This document shows positions 28,820 to 38,038 of a stretch of 64,000 nt of DNA, one piece after another. Each line of letters opens with the position of its first letter. The first letter of the stretch is position 1. The notes beneath the pieces were generated by a model. That model had not been told where the DNA came from and did not search any database. It was given only the letters and a program-made list of their open reading frames with translations. This stretch comes from Limosilactobacillus rudii (GTDB taxonomy: Bacteria > Bacillota > Bacilli > Lactobacillales > Lactobacillaceae): NCBI RefSeq assembly GCF_014145455.1, contig NZ_JACIVB010000062.1, positions 124,001-188,000 of the forward strand. The letters are read 5' to 3'. A program made the translations under genes and the position numbers.

Positions 28820-30310
28820 ATGGGATTATTTGATATTTTTCGTCGTCACAAGAAAAAAGAAGATGATGTTTCAAGTACATCTAGTGCTGATTCGCAATCT
28901 GCAACGTCAACAAGTGAAACTGAATTAGCAAGTACGGTTGCGGATACATCGGCGGTAAGCGATGATGCTCTGTCGGCAACGGATAAGGCGGAAGTACCGG
29001 TAAATATACCACCGGCTGTAAGTCATGAAGAAAAAATCGATGTGAATGGGAATAAAGAGGTGCTTCATGACGGTGTTGAAAAAGGAGTTGGCGAAGATCA
29101 GACAGATCAGGCTTCAGCGGATTCAGAGTCTAATAAACAATCAGAAGCGGAAACTAGTGACCAAATAGGAATAGCTTCAGCAGAAAGTTCTCAAGATTCT
29201 ACTGAAGAAGAGTCTAGTAGTTCTACTGAGCAAGAGGCAACTCCGGCTAGTGAGGATCAAACTAAAGAGACTTCCTTAGTAGCAGAAAATTTAACTGATC
29301 AAACCACTCCTGCTGCCGATAGTAAATCATCAGCAGAAACCAGTGCTGATTCAGCTACTTCAAATGAAGATGAAACGACTGAAAAATACGACCGTGGTTT
29401 AGAAAAGTCGCGAACAGGCTTTGGGGCCCGATTAAACAAATTCTTGGCTAATTTCCGTCATGTAGATGAGGCCTTTTTTGATGACCTTGAAGATATGCTG
29501 ATTGAGTCAGATGTTGGTTATGACATGGCGATGAAACTTAGTGATGAGTTACGTGAAGAAGTTAAATTGCAGAATGCTAAAAGTAAACAGGATGTTTCAA
29601 ATGTTATTATCGAGAAAATGGTTGATCTCTATGATGAGGCCGGACAAGATGAAAATCCTGATTTAGCAATGGCCAAAGAAGGTCCTACAGTTATTATGTT
29701 TGTGGGGGTTAATGGCGCCGGAAAGACCACGACAATCGGTAAAATGGCTGCATTATTTAAAAAGCAAGGAAAGAAAGTTTTGCTAGCGGCTGCTGATACA
29801 TTCCGCGCGGGAGCTACTGAACAATTGGATGTGTGGGCTAAGCGTGATGATGTTGATATCGTAACGGGACCAGAAAATGGTGACCCGGCAGCTGTAGTTT
29901 TTGATGCTGTAAAGAAGGCAAAGGAAGAAGATTATGATGTCTTATTTGTTGATACGGCAGGACGACTACAAAATAAAGTTAATTTGATGAACGAGTTAGC
30001 TAAGATGAAACGGATTCTTACTAGGGAAATCCCATCGGCACCGCACGAAGTTTTATTAGTGCTTGATGCAACAACGGGTCAAAATGCGCTTAACCAGGCA
30101 AAGCTATTCAAAGAGAGTACCGATGTTACGGGAATTGTCCTGACTAAACTTGATGGAACTGCTCGTGGTGGAATTGTTCTTGCTATTCGCAATGAATTAC
30201 ATTTGCCAGTTAAGTATGTTGGCCTTGGAGAAAAGGTTGATGACCTGCAGAAATTTGACGCAAGTGACTTTGTCTATGGTTTATTTAAAGGACTTGTAGA
30301 AGTAGATTAA
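28820..30310 (+). CDS. ftsY: Signal recognition particle receptor FtsY
   Basis: 496 residues. After a basic start (MGLFDIFRRHKKKEDD) comes an unusually long, low-complexity acidic Ser/Thr/Glu/Asp region to about residue 195, then the NG GTPase: GVNGAGKTTTIGKMA, DTFRAGATEQL, DTAGRLQNKVNLM and TKLDGTARGG. It receives ribosome-SRP complexes at the membrane. RBS TAGGAGG. The acidic tail is lengthened relative to Bacillus FtsY (about 329 residues). Confidence 0.97.
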   Translation: MGLFDIFRRHKKKEDDVSSTSSADSQSATSTSETELASTVADTSAVSDDALSATDKAEVPVNIPPAVSHEEKIDVNGNKEVLHDGVEKGVGEDQTDQASADSESNKQSEAETSDQIGIASAESSQDSTEEESSSSTEQEATPASEDQTKETSLVAENLTDQTTPAADSKSSAETSADSATSNEDETTEKYDRGLEKSRTGFGARLNKFLANFRHVDEAFFDDLEDMLIESDVGYDMAMKLSDELREEVKLQNAKSKQDVSNVIIEKMVDLYDEAGQDENPDLAMAKEGPTVIMFVGVNGAGKTTTIGKMAALFKKQGKKVLLAAADTFRAGATEQLDVWAKRDDVDIVTGPENGDPAAVVFDAVKKAKEEDYDVLFVDTAGRLQNKVNLMNELAKMKRILTREIPSAPHEVLLVLDATTGQNALNQAKLFKESTDVTGIVLTKLDGTARGGIVLAIRNELHLPVKYVGLGEKVDDLQKFDASDFVYGLFKGLVEVD

Positions 30311-30322
30311 GTAGGTGGTTAG

Positions 30323-30664
30323 ATGGAAATTGAAAAGAACTACCGAATTAATTCGTTATTTGAATTTTATCAACCCCTACTGACAAAAAAACAAAATGAT
30401 TATCTTGAACTTTATTATCGTGATGACTATTCACTTGGCGAAATCGCAGAAAATTTTAACGTTAGTCGTCAAGCAGTCTATGATAATATCAAGCGAACTG
30501 AAAGTATCTTAGAGGATTATGAAGCTAAATTGCATTTGTATGCTGAATTTCAGGTTCGTAATCGGCAGGCGGATCGGATTCAACGATACGTTCATAAATA
30601 CTATCCGGATGACCAGACATTGAATCACTTGGTAAATCATCTGGAAAGCTTGGAGGAAGAATAA
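30323..30664 (+). CDS. ylxM: YlxM family HTH protein of the SRP operon
   Basis: 113 residues with a sigma-70 region 4-like helix-turn-helix ([23 protein letters not shown], about 35-57). In streptococci YlxM binds SRP components and modulates FtsY GTPase. It lies between ftsY and ffh, directly abutting ffh (TAAATG). Confidence 0.94.
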   Translation: MEIEKNYRINSLFEFYQPLLTKKQNDYLELYYRDDYSLGEIAENFNVSRQAVYDNIKRTESILEDYEAKLHLYAEFQVRNRQADRIQRYVHKYYPDDQTLNHLVNHLESLEEE

Positions 30665-32110
30665 ATGGCATTTGAAGGTTTAACTGATCGTCTGCAAAAG
30701 GCGATGGAAAAATTACGACGGAAACCGAAAGTTACTGAAGCCGATCTTCGGGAAACAATGCGTGAAATTCGTCTTGCCCTTTTAGAGGCTGACGTAAACT
30801 TTAAAGTTGTTAAAGACTTTGTTAAGACGGTGCGCGAAAAAGCAGCTGGTGCAGAAGTCTTAAAAGGATTAAATCCGGCGCAACAGATTGTTAAAATTGT
30901 TAATGAAGAATTAACTAAATTAATGGGGGAAGAAGCAGTTCCCCTCAATAAGGCTCCGCACATTCCAACGGTGATTATGATGGTTGGTCTTCAAGGGGCC
31001 GGAAAAACTACTACTGCGGGTAAATTAGCACTACGCTTAAAGAATGAAAGTCATGCTCGGCCAATGTTTATTGCGGCCGATGTATACCGTCCAGCCGCAA
31101 TTACCCAGTTACAGCAAGTGGCTGACCAAATTGATGTTCCTGTTTTTGAGAAGGGAACAGACGTTGATCCGGTTGAGATTGTTCGTGAAGGGATGGACGT
31201 CGCTAAGAAAAATCATAATGATTATGTCATTATTGATACAGCTGGGCGATTGCAAATTGATGAGCAGTTGATGGACGAACTAGCAAATATTAAGGAATTA
31301 GTTAACCCAAACGAAATTTTGCTTGTTATTGATTCCATGACTGGGCAAAACGCAGTTAATACGGCGCAAGGTTTCGACGATAAGTTAGACATTACGGGGG
31401 TAGTTCTAACCAAATTAGATGGTGATACTCGTGGTGGGGCTGCCATGTCAATCCGTGCTGTCACAGGCAAGCCAATCAAATTTGTCGGTGAGGGTGAAAA
31501 GATGGAAGACCTTGATGTGTTCCATCCTGACCGAATGGCATCGCGTATCCTAGGCATGGGCGATATGATGACCCTTATTGAAAAGGCGCAAAAGAATTTC
31601 GATGAAGAACAAGCGCAAGAAACCATGGATAAGATGCGCGAGAATACGTTTGATTATAATGATTTCCTAGCGCAAATGGACCAAGTAACCAAGATGGGCC
31701 CACTTGAGAATATTCTAAAAATGATGCCAGGAATGGCAAATAATCCTGCCTTAAAGAATCTTAACCTTGATCCAAAGCAATTTGCCCACATTCGGGCGAT
31801 CGTTCTTTCCATGACTCCAGAAGAACGGGAAAATCCTGATCTGATGAACCCAAGTCGCCGGCGTCGATTAGCCGCTGGTGCAGGTCGACCAATTGTTGAA
31901 GTCAACCGAATGATTAAACAATTTAATCAAATGCGGAAAATGATGAAACAAGTTACTAACGGTAATCTAAGTGGAATGCAAAATATGTTTGGCGGACAGA
32001 TGCCAGGCGGTAAAATGGGACAAATGGCAATGAGCCGGATGGCCCGGAAAATGAAAAAAGATAAGCAGAAGCGGATTAAGAAACTCCGTAAACTACGAAA
32101 AAAGAAATAA
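30665..32110 (+). CDS. ffh: Signal recognition particle protein Ffh
   Basis: 481 residues. NG GTPase domain with GLQGAGKTTTAGKLA, DVYRPAAITQL, DTAGRLQID and TKLDGDTRGGAA; methionine-rich M domain (about 300-450; QMRKMMKQ, MQNMFGGQMPGG) binds signal peptides and 4.5S RNA; lysine-rich C-terminus. GGAGG of the RBS sits in the ylxM end. Confidence 0.98.
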   Translation: MAFEGLTDRLQKAMEKLRRKPKVTEADLRETMREIRLALLEADVNFKVVKDFVKTVREKAAGAEVLKGLNPAQQIVKIVNEELTKLMGEEAVPLNKAPHIPTVIMMVGLQGAGKTTTAGKLALRLKNESHARPMFIAADVYRPAAITQLQQVADQIDVPVFEKGTDVDPVEIVREGMDVAKKNHNDYVIIDTAGRLQIDEQLMDELANIKELVNPNEILLVIDSMTGQNAVNTAQGFDDKLDITGVVLTKLDGDTRGGAAMSIRAVTGKPIKFVGEGEKMEDLDVFHPDRMASRILGMGDMMTLIEKAQKNFDEEQAQETMDKMRENTFDYNDFLAQMDQVTKMGPLENILKMMPGMANNPALKNLNLDPKQFAHIRAIVLSMTPEERENPDLMNPSRRRRLAAGAGRPIVEVNRMIKQFNQMRKMMKQVTNGNLSGMQNMFGGQMPGGKMGQMAMSRMARKMKKDKQKRIKKLRKLRKKK

Positions 32111-32127
32111 TTTTGAGAAAAATTAAG

Positions 32128-32174
32128 CCTGTCAAGAAAAAATACTTTACATTCTATTTGAACACTGGTATATT
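32128..32174 (+). promoter_or_regulatory. rpsP promoter
   Basis: -35 TTTACA (32146-32151), 17-base spacer, -10 TATATT (32169-32174) preceded by TGG. CCTGTCAAGAAAAAATAC lies immediately upstream and resembles the element before rpmB, suggesting a shared upstream element of ribosomal protein promoters. Confidence 0.78.
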
Positions 32175-32209
32175 ATTATCTGTTAAAAGAAATCAGGGAG
32201 GTGCAAAGA

Positions 32210-32485
32210 ATGTCTGTTAAAATTCGTTTAAAGCGTATGGGTTCCAAGAAGCGTCCATTTTATCGGATCGTTGTAGCTGACTCACGTGCCCCACGTGATG
32301 GTCGTTTTATTACTGCTGTTGGTACTTACAACCCATTGACTACTCCTAAAGAAGTCAAGTTTGATGAAGACGCTGTTATGGAATGGTTACAAAAAGGTGC
32401 TCAACCTTCAGATACTGTTCGTAACATGCTTCAAGCAGCTGGCGTTATGAAGAAGTACCACGAAGCTAAGTACGCAAAGAAGTAG
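32210..32485 (+). CDS. rpsP: Ribosomal protein S16 (bS16)
   Basis: 91 residues from ATG at 32210, 8 bases after GGGAGG; a GTG at 32201 is part of the [29 protein letters not shown] is the family signature. First gene of the rpsP-khpA-rimM-trmD cluster. Confidence 0.98.
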   Translation: MSVKIRLKRMGSKKRPFYRIVVADSRAPRDGRFITAVGTYNPLTTPKEVKFDEDAVMEWLQKGAQPSDTVRNMLQAAGVMKKYHEAKYAKK

Positions 32486-32497
32486 TGATAGTTAATC

Positions 32498-32758
32498 ATG
32501 GCTGAGACAAATATAGAGTCGTTAATTCGTAGTTTAGTGACCCCGTTATTAAAGCACCCGCAAGCATTATCAATTACCCAGCATAGTGATGGTCGCTACC
32601 ATCGTTACATAATTGATACTGATCCTAGCGATGTTGGACGTTTAATCGGCCGACAAGGACATGTTGCTGCGGCATTGCGGACGGTAGTCGAGGGTTCCCA
32701 ATCACGACGGGCTAACTCTAAGAGAGTCCGGTTATTGATTAATGACCATCGTCACTAA
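32498..32758 (+). CDS. khpA: KH-domain RNA-binding protein KhpA (YlqC)
   Basis: 86 residues, a single KH domain with the GxxG loop in VGRLIGRQGHVAAALR. With KhpB it binds many RNAs and affects cell division/elongation in Gram-positives. The ribosome site is weak, suggesting coupling to rpsP. Confidence 0.94.
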   Translation: MAETNIESLIRSLVTPLLKHPQALSITQHSDGRYHRYIIDTDPSDVGRLIGRQGHVAAALRTVVEGSQSRRANSKRVRLLINDHRH

Positions 32759-32764
32759 ATTTAA

Positions 32765-32799
32765 AACTCCCACACTAATCTGTGGGGGTTTTTGTCTTT
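32765..32799 (+). terminator. Terminator between khpA and rimM
   Basis: ACTCCCACA pairs with TGTGGGGGT around a 6-base loop, followed by TTTTTGTCTTTTTT. It would split rpsP-khpA from rimM-trmD or act as attenuator; I see no clear new promoter before rimM. Confidence 0.88.
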
Positions 32800-32812
32800 T
32801 TTGGAGGAAAAA

Positions 32813-33319
32813 ATGGAATATTATAACGTTGGAAAAATTGTAAATACACATGGCGTCCGAGGAGAAGTACGGGTACTTGCGACTACTGATTTTATTAGTG
32901 AACGATTTGCTCCAGGAAGTACTTTGTATCTACAAGAGGAAACGGAGCCACTTGCATTAAAAATTGAAAAGGCACGCCAGCACAAGGGCTTTATTTTAGT
33001 AAAGTTTATGGGTTACGATAATATTAATGACGTAGAAAAATTTCGTGATCATGAGCTAATGGTAAGTGCTGATGACCAACAGCCACTTGATGATGGTCAA
33101 TATTACTATCATCAAATTATTGGGTTAGCGGTTGAGACAACGGATGGCCAAAAGCTCGGAAAAATCAAAGAAATATTATCACCGGGTGCTAACGATGTTT
33201 GGGTTGTAGAGCGTCCAGGTAAACGTGATTTATTATTACCGGTAATTGATGATGTAATAAAGAAGGTTGACCTTGATAATCAGCTTGTAAAAGTCGAATT
33301 AATGGAGGGTCTTGAGTAA
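32813..33319 (+). CDS. rimM: Ribosome maturation factor RimM
   Basis: 168 residues from ATG at 32813 behind TTGGAGG. N-terminal RimM domain ([19 protein letters not shown]) and C-terminal PRC barrel ([22 protein letters not shown] ... [14 protein letters not shown]). It helps assemble the 30S head. TAATG overlap with trmD. Confidence 0.96.
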   Translation: MEYYNVGKIVNTHGVRGEVRVLATTDFISERFAPGSTLYLQEETEPLALKIEKARQHKGFILVKFMGYDNINDVEKFRDHELMVSADDQQPLDDGQYYYHQIIGLAVETTDGQKLGKIKEILSPGANDVWVVERPGKRDLLLPVIDDVIKKVDLDNQLVKVELMEGLE

Positions 33320-34077
33320 TGCGAATTGATATTTTGAGTTTATTTCCTGATATGTTTCAAGCGACTCTTGGTGAATCAATTGTTGGTAAGGCTCAGGATA
33401 ATGGTTTCTTAGATATTAATGTGACTGATTTCCGGAAGTATACAACAGATAAACATAATCATGTTGATGATGCACCATTTGGCGGTGGCGCTGGGATGTT
33501 GTTACAAGCACAGCCGATTTTTGATGCGATGGCTGCTGTTGAGGAGCAAACAAAAGGCCAGTACTCTAAAGGAAGAGTAATTTTGATGGATCCAGCAGGA
33601 CGCAAATTTGATCAAGCATATGCTAAGGAATTAGCCCAAGAAGATCATTTAACTTTTATTTGCGGTCACTACGAAGGCTATGATGAACGAATTCGGCAGC
33701 TAGTTACTGATGAAGCGTCTCTCGGTGATTATGTCTTAACAGGGGGCGAGTTAGCTGCAATGGTCATGATTGATGCTACCGTGCGTTTTGTTCCGGGAGT
33801 CCTTGGCAATATGTCGTCACCAATGGGCGATTCGTTCAGTAATGGATTGTTAGAATATCCGCAGTATACTCGTCCAGCCGACTTTCGCGGTATGAAGGTA
33901 CCAGAAGTATTGACGAGTGGAAATCACCAGAAGATTAAGGAATGGCGGATGAGAGAGTCATTACGGCGAACTCTCCATCGTCGGCCAGATTTATTGGAAA
34001 GTGCAAAACTTAGCCGAGAGCAACAAATAATGCTTGAAGATATTAAACTGGATGAAGATCCGACTGTTCCAGACTAG
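33319..34077 (+). CDS. trmD: tRNA (guanine-N1)-methyltransferase TrmD
   Basis: 252 residues, SPOUT fold: [40 protein letters not shown] and the trefoil-knot segment [19 protein letters not shown]. It makes m1G37 and prevents frameshifting. Normally followed by rplS; here a permease intervenes. Confidence 0.98.
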   Translation: MRIDILSLFPDMFQATLGESIVGKAQDNGFLDINVTDFRKYTTDKHNHVDDAPFGGGAGMLLQAQPIFDAMAAVEEQTKGQYSKGRVILMDPAGRKFDQAYAKELAQEDHLTFICGHYEGYDERIRQLVTDEASLGDYVLTGGELAAMVMIDATVRFVPGVLGNMSSPMGDSFSNGLLEYPQYTRPADFRGMKVPEVLTSGNHQKIKEWRMRESLRRTLHRRPDLLESAKLSREQQIMLEDIKLDEDPTVPD

Positions 34078-34087
34078 GGTGGTGTGA

Positions 34088-35518
34088 ATGAAAGAAATTC
34101 TTAAAAGATTATTTTTAAAGCAGGACCCAAAAGTTTATCAGGAAAAGGATGCCCAGCTTACACCAAGTTTACATACAAAGGACTTGATTGGCCTTGGAAC
34201 CGGGATGGTTGTAGGAACAGCTATCTTTACTTTACCAGGAATTGTAGCAGCTGATCACACAGGACCAGCTGTTCCCTTAGCGTTCATTGTGGCAGCAATT
34301 GGCGCTGGATTATCAGCACTGGCCTACGCAGAAACATCATCAGTCTTACCATTTGCCGGATCAGCGTTTTCATGGATCAATGTTCTTTTTGGCGAGTTCT
34401 TTGGCTGGATCGCTGGCTGGGCCTTGTTAGCAGAATATTTTATTTCAGTTGCTTTTGTTGCATCGGGGTGGTCAGCATACATGCAAGGTTTCCTTGGAAG
34501 TTTTGGGATTAAATTACCGATTGCCCTAACAGGAGGATTTAATCCTCGTGCAGGGTCTTACATTGATATTTTAGCCGCGATAGCGATTTTAATCGTGGGT
34601 GCATTGATTTCCCGCGGTATTCATCAAGTAAGCCGAATTGAAAATATAATTGTAGGTGTTAAGCTGCTAGTGATTTTAATGTTTATTGTTGTTGGTGCTA
34701 CTGCAATTCACCCGCAAAATTATGTACCGTTTTTACCAGCACATCAACCAGGAACCACTTTTGGGGGATGGCAGGGAATTTTAGCCGGAACAGCACAAAT
34801 TTTCATTGCTTATGTTGGATTTGATGCAATTGCAGCTAATACGGCAGAAACAGTTAACCCAGAAAAGACAATGCCTCGCGGTCTAATTGGAACATTACTT
34901 TTAGGAACAGGCTTTTTTATTGCAGTATCTTTAGTCTTAGTAGGAATGTTCAAGTACAATCGATATGCGAATAATGCAGAACCAGCTGCCTGGGCTCTTC
35001 GTCAGTCAGGGCACTATATCACCGCAAATTTGCTATCAATAGTGGCGATTGTTGGGATTTTTTCCGCTTTGATTGCAATTTTGTTGGCTTCTTCACGGCT
35101 TATTTATGCTTTTGGTCGAGACGGATTATTACCCAAGACTCTTGGTCAAATTGATCAGAAACATGTTCCTAATCATGCATTATGGATGATTACAGTGTTA
35201 GCAATGATTCTAGGATCTGTTTTTCCATTTACTTTTTTAGCAACGCTTGTTTCAGCAGGGACCTTGGTTGCTTTTATCTTTGTTTCATTAGGGATCTATG
35301 CCCTGCGTCCGCGAGAAGGTGTTGATTTACCGCAAGCACAATTTAAGATGCCGTTATATCCGATTTTACCGGCAATTTCAGCACTTTTTTCTGCCGTCAT
35401 TTTCTGGGGCTTGAATTCTGATGCGAAAATTTTAATGATCGGCTGGTTTGTTATTGGCTTGCTTATTTATTTTGTCTATGGTATTCAGCATTCGATTATT
35501 AATAAAGGAAGCCATTAA
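34088..35518 (+). CDS. APC-superfamily amino acid permease
   Basis: 476 residues with about twelve hydrophobic helices. The first helix motif IGLGTGMVVGTAIFTLPG is the APC substrate/sodium-site pattern, and the length and ending resemble cationic amino-acid transporters of the YfnA type. Substrate cannot be named. ATG 10 bases after the trmD stop, RBS GGGTGGTG, so it is probably transcribed with trmD. Its presence between trmD and rplS is unusual. Confidence 0.88.
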   Translation: MKEILKRLFLKQDPKVYQEKDAQLTPSLHTKDLIGLGTGMVVGTAIFTLPGIVAADHTGPAVPLAFIVAAIGAGLSALAYAETSSVLPFAGSAFSWINVLFGEFFGWIAGWALLAEYFISVAFVASGWSAYMQGFLGSFGIKLPIALTGGFNPRAGSYIDILAAIAILIVGALISRGIHQVSRIENIIVGVKLLVILMFIVVGATAIHPQNYVPFLPAHQPGTTFGGWQGILAGTAQIFIAYVGFDAIAANTAETVNPEKTMPRGLIGTLLLGTGFFIAVSLVLVGMFKYNRYANNAEPAAWALRQSGHYITANLLSIVAIVGIFSALIAILLASSRLIYAFGRDGLLPKTLGQIDQKHVPNHALWMITVLAMILGSVFPFTFLATLVSAGTLVAFIFVSLGIYALRPREGVDLPQAQFKMPLYPILPAISALFSAVIFWGLNSDAKILMIGWFVIGLLIYFVYGIQHSIINKGSH

Positions 35519-35525
35519 TTTACCC

Positions 35526-35554
35526 TTGAAAGATAAGGAAAAACCATGTATAGT
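35526..35554 (+). promoter_or_regulatory. rplS promoter
   Basis: -35 TTGAAA (35526-35531), 17-base spacer, -10 TATAGT (35549-35554). It allows rplS to be made independently of the trmD-permease transcript and starts the RNA just ahead of the L19 leader. Confidence 0.72.
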
Positions 35555-35574
35555 AGTTATTGGCTATTTAGCTG

Positions 35575-35632
35575 TGAATAACGGTATTCCGCTGCCCATA
35601 CGAGGACATGAATGTCGGCGAAAGGAAAGAAT
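35575..35632 (+). promoter_or_regulatory. Ribosomal L19 leader-like RNA element
   Basis: The sequence CGCTGCCCATACGAGGACAT then GAATGTCGGCG before AAAGGAAAG resembles the Firmicutes L19 leader (Rfam L19_leader), an autoregulatory structure in rplS 5' UTRs. GACAT can pair with ATGTC, and CGCTG partly with the following CGGCG. Recognised from memory of the motif; a covariance-model search would settle it. Confidence 0.6.
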
Positions 35633-35638
35633 TATATT

Positions 35639-35998
35639 ATGCGTCAAAACAAGTTAATCGAAAAGATTACTGCTAGTCAATTACGGGATGATATTCCAGA
35701 ATTCCGTGCTGGTGATACTGTTCGTGTTCACGCACGAATCGTTGAAGGTTCACGTGAACGTATTCAGATGTTTGAAGGTGTTGTTATCAAGCGCCATGGT
35801 GCTGGTATCAGTGCTACTTACACTGTACGTAAGATCAGTAACGGTGTTGGTGTTGAACGTACTTTCCCAGTTCATTCACCACGTGTTGAAAAGATTGACG
35901 TTCTTCGTCATGGTCGTGTACGTCGTGCTAAGCTTTACTACTTACGTGAACGTACTGGTAAGGCTACTCGTATCGCTGAACGTCGTCGCGATAACTAG
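35639..35998 (+). CDS. rplS: Ribosomal protein L19 (bL19)
   Basis: 119 residues from ATG at 35639 ([18 protein letters not shown]). [20 protein letters not shown] and [21 protein letters not shown] are conserved. L19 lies at the 30S-50S interface. Last clearly chromosomal gene before the prophage. Confidence 0.97.
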   Translation: MRQNKLIEKITASQLRDDIPEFRAGDTVRVHARIVEGSRERIQMFEGVVIKRHGAGISATYTVRKISNGVGVERTFPVHSPRVEKIDVLRHGRVRRAKLYYLRERTGKATRIAERRRDN

Positions 35999-36004
35999 TA
36001 GTGT

Positions 36005-36039
36005 GGAACCCTTGTGTATCAAGGGTTCTTTTTATTTTT
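36005..36039 (+). terminator. rplS terminator
   Basis: GAACCCTTG pairs with CAAGGGTTC around a 4-base loop, then TTTTTATTTTT. The host-prophage junction must lie at or after this point. Confidence 0.92.
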
Positions 36040-36093
36040 AAACTCATATTAGAGTATAAAAAAGAAGCGTTTAAACTAGTCAGATAAGCAGAT

Positions 36094-36112
36094 GTTAGCA
36101 ATTTGTTAGCAA
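36094..36112. repeat. Direct repeat GTTAGCAA x2 next to integrase (candidate attL arm sites)
   Basis: GTTAGCAA occurs at 36094-36101 and 36105-36112, starts 11 bases apart (about one helical turn), just beyond the integrase stop codon. Close direct repeats here are typical arm-type integrase sites. The core attL repeat cannot be defined without the right end of the prophage, which lies outside the window. Confidence 0.45.
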
Positions 36113-36114
36113 AA

Positions 36115-37245
36115 TTAAAGCTTATCAAGTTTTGACGCTTCCTTTTTTATTGCTCCTTGTCGAACGTGTAAATAAATTTGAGCAGTAATCTTACTGTTTG
36201 CATGCCCAACTCGTTGCTGAATTACATATAGTGGAACACCCAATTCGGCTAATTTAGAAATATGAGTATGCCTAAAAGTATGAGTGCTTAGAGATTTATC
36301 CAACTTTAGTTTTTTCTTGGCTGAGCGTAAAACTGTATTTACCGACGTTGTTTGGATAGGGGTTCCATTCTCTGTCGCAAAGATAAATCCTTTACCGTTT
36401 GCTTTTCTTTTTAGTTTGAGATAAATTTTTATAGCTTTTTTGGGAAGAAATACAGTCCTACTAGAAGAAAGCGTTTTTGGTGAGTCACTTTTCTTTTGGT
36501 CTTTAGCTTTAATATGCTTATATTCAAGTGTTCCAGTTATGTCAATAAACCAGTCGCCGTTTTTCTGGTAAACATCATCAAAACTAAGAGAGGTTGCTTC
36601 ACCAATTCGTAATCCTGTCAAATATAGCCATTCGCAAAGTTCACCATAGATTTTAGTATTATTATATAGATATTTGAGTACCGCTTTTAGTTCACTTTCT
36701 TCTAAAAATTTGTCTTTTATTTGCTGACCACTAACAGGAGATTTGTAATTGAGTTCAACTTTATCAATAGGATTCTCTTTAATGTACGAGTGCTTTACAG
36801 CATATTCAAATAGTTTGTGCAAGTAATACTTATATTTAGATACATAACCACTTGATAAGTTTCTATCGCCATACATAAGTTCTTCAAGCTTTTCTGTTAG
36901 TACGAGGGACGTAAAGTTTTCAACTAAAGAGTCAGGGTCAAAAATATCTGTTAAAGTATTAATCATTGTTTGATGGTTATAATATGTTGACCTTTTAATT
37001 TGTGCTTTCTCATATTCTGAGTATTCATCAAGGAGTTGCTTAAAAGTAATGCCATGAACTATTTTCCCGCTTTTAACTTCGCTAATAAGCTTGTTAATTT
37101 TATTAGTTAAGGCTATTTGAGCTTCTTTTATTGTCTTTTTCCGTTTGTCCTTAATTACAATACTTACTATTTTATATTTTCCAGTCAAAGGGTCTTTGTA
37201 CCTGTCAGCAAGTCGTGAATTTTTGCCACGCTCTTGTATCCACAT
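36115..37245 (-). CDS. int: Phage tyrosine-recombinase integrase
   Basis: 376 residues. N-terminal arm-binding and SAM-like core-binding domains (about 1-165), catalytic domain with R213 (TGLRIGEATSL), H322-x-x-R325 (HTFRHTHIS), H348 (VGHAN) and nucleophile Y358 (IYLHV). All active-site residues are intact. ATG at 37245 follows AAGGAGTGC. It points toward rplS, so the attachment site should be in the 75 bases before its stop codon. Confidence 0.97.
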   Translation of the reverse strand: MWIQERGKNSRLADRYKDPLTGKYKIVSIVIKDKRKKTIKEAQIALTNKINKLISEVKSGKIVHGITFKQLLDEYSEYEKAQIKRSTYYNHQTMINTLTDIFDPDSLVENFTSLVLTEKLEELMYGDRNLSSGYVSKYKYYLHKLFEYAVKHSYIKENPIDKVELNYKSPVSGQQIKDKFLEESELKAVLKYLYNNTKIYGELCEWLYLTGLRIGEATSLSFDDVYQKNGDWFIDITGTLEYKHIKAKDQKKSDSPKTLSSSRTVFLPKKAIKIYLKLKRKANGKGFIFATENGTPIQTTSVNTVLRSAKKKLKLDKSLSTHTFRHTHISKLAELGVPLYVIQQRVGHANSKITAQIYLHVRQGAIKKEASKLDKL

Positions 37246-37285
37246 AATATTGCACTCCTTCCGTACATACGTTCTTTTGAGACTC

Positions 37286-37318
37286 TTTTTAAACCGGTCG
37301 ATTTCGACCGGTTTAAAA
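37286..37318. terminator. Bidirectional hairpin upstream of integrase
   Basis: Perfect palindromic stem AAACCGGTCG / CGACCGGTTT with a 4-base loop, flanked by T and A tracts on both sides, so it can terminate either strand. It would separate the minus-strand lysogeny transcript from int and limit readthrough into the integrase. Confidence 0.85.
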
Positions 37319-37374
37319 CTTGAATATTAAATAGCTTTTAGTGTCATCAATTTAGTTGGACGAGCTATGTTAAA

Positions 37375-38019
37375 TTAATCATTATTTAGATTTAGAGTTA
37401 AATCGTAATCATGGTCACTATCCATATCTTGATCGTTAGCACTAAATTTAAATCTAATGTCTGAAATACTTGAAGGATTATTAAGGTCCTTGATAGGAAT
37501 ATATACTTCGCCAGACTTTTCTACGCCGTCGTTTATATCGCCATCCCATGATTCACCAATGGCATCTTCTTGTTCACTTCCTATAACAGCAGTACCTTGT
37601 TGCGGATAGATTGAAATATCGCCATTTGCTTTAATGGTCATATCTAATTTGATGAAACCATTAATATCATATTTACCATCGCTAGCCGAATCAAATTCAT
37701 ATGGCTTAGCAAGTTTGTATACGGTAACTTTATTAACTTTTACGTCAGCCTTATCCCAATCATCATTGCTATAATCCAATTTGTATGTTTTAGAAGATTT
37801 GACATTATAATCATCATAATCAACTGTGATTTTTGAAGGGGACGTTGTTTGAGTATTACTTCCTGAACCTGAGCCACTTTTACTATCATCACTCCCACTT
37901 AGTGAACCGATTAAAAATAATACAATAAGCACAACGATTACCCAAATCCACCAACGTTTGTACCATGGTTTTACTTGCACATAAGTTTTACCATCTTTAT
38001 CTGTAATTTTTTTAGCCAT
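37375..38019 (-). CDS. Membrane-anchored extracellular protein, unknown function
   Basis: 214 residues. MAKKITDKDGKTYVQVKPWYKRWW precedes one transmembrane helix (about 27-44, WIWVIVVLIVLFLIG), then a Ser/Gly linker and an outside beta-rich domain (about 65-214) rich in Asp/Tyr, resembling DUF4352/DUF5067-type domains. The N-in, C-out topology suggests a surface protein made by the lysogen. Superinfection exclusion is a possible role, inferred from location only. Confidence 0.7.
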   Translation of the reverse strand: MAKKITDKDGKTYVQVKPWYKRWWIWVIVVLIVLFLIGSLSGSDDSKSGSGSGSNTQTTSPSKITVDYDDYNVKSSKTYKLDYSNDDWDKADVKVNKVTVYKLAKPYEFDSASDGKYDINGFIKLDMTIKANGDISIYPQQGTAVIGSEQEDAIGESWDGDINDGVEKSGEVYIPIKDLNNPSSISDIRFKFSANDQDMDSDHDYDLTLNLNND

Positions 38020-38038
38020 GTAACAAATCTCCCTAAAA

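Noticed and set aside
28820-29410. FtsY acidic N-terminal region as a separate gene or fusion
   Set aside because: Same frame, no internal ribosome site; long acidic N-termini are a known variable feature of FtsY.
36043-36114. Defined attL core sequence
   Set aside because: Without the right prophage end no duplicated core can be identified; only candidate arm repeats are reported.
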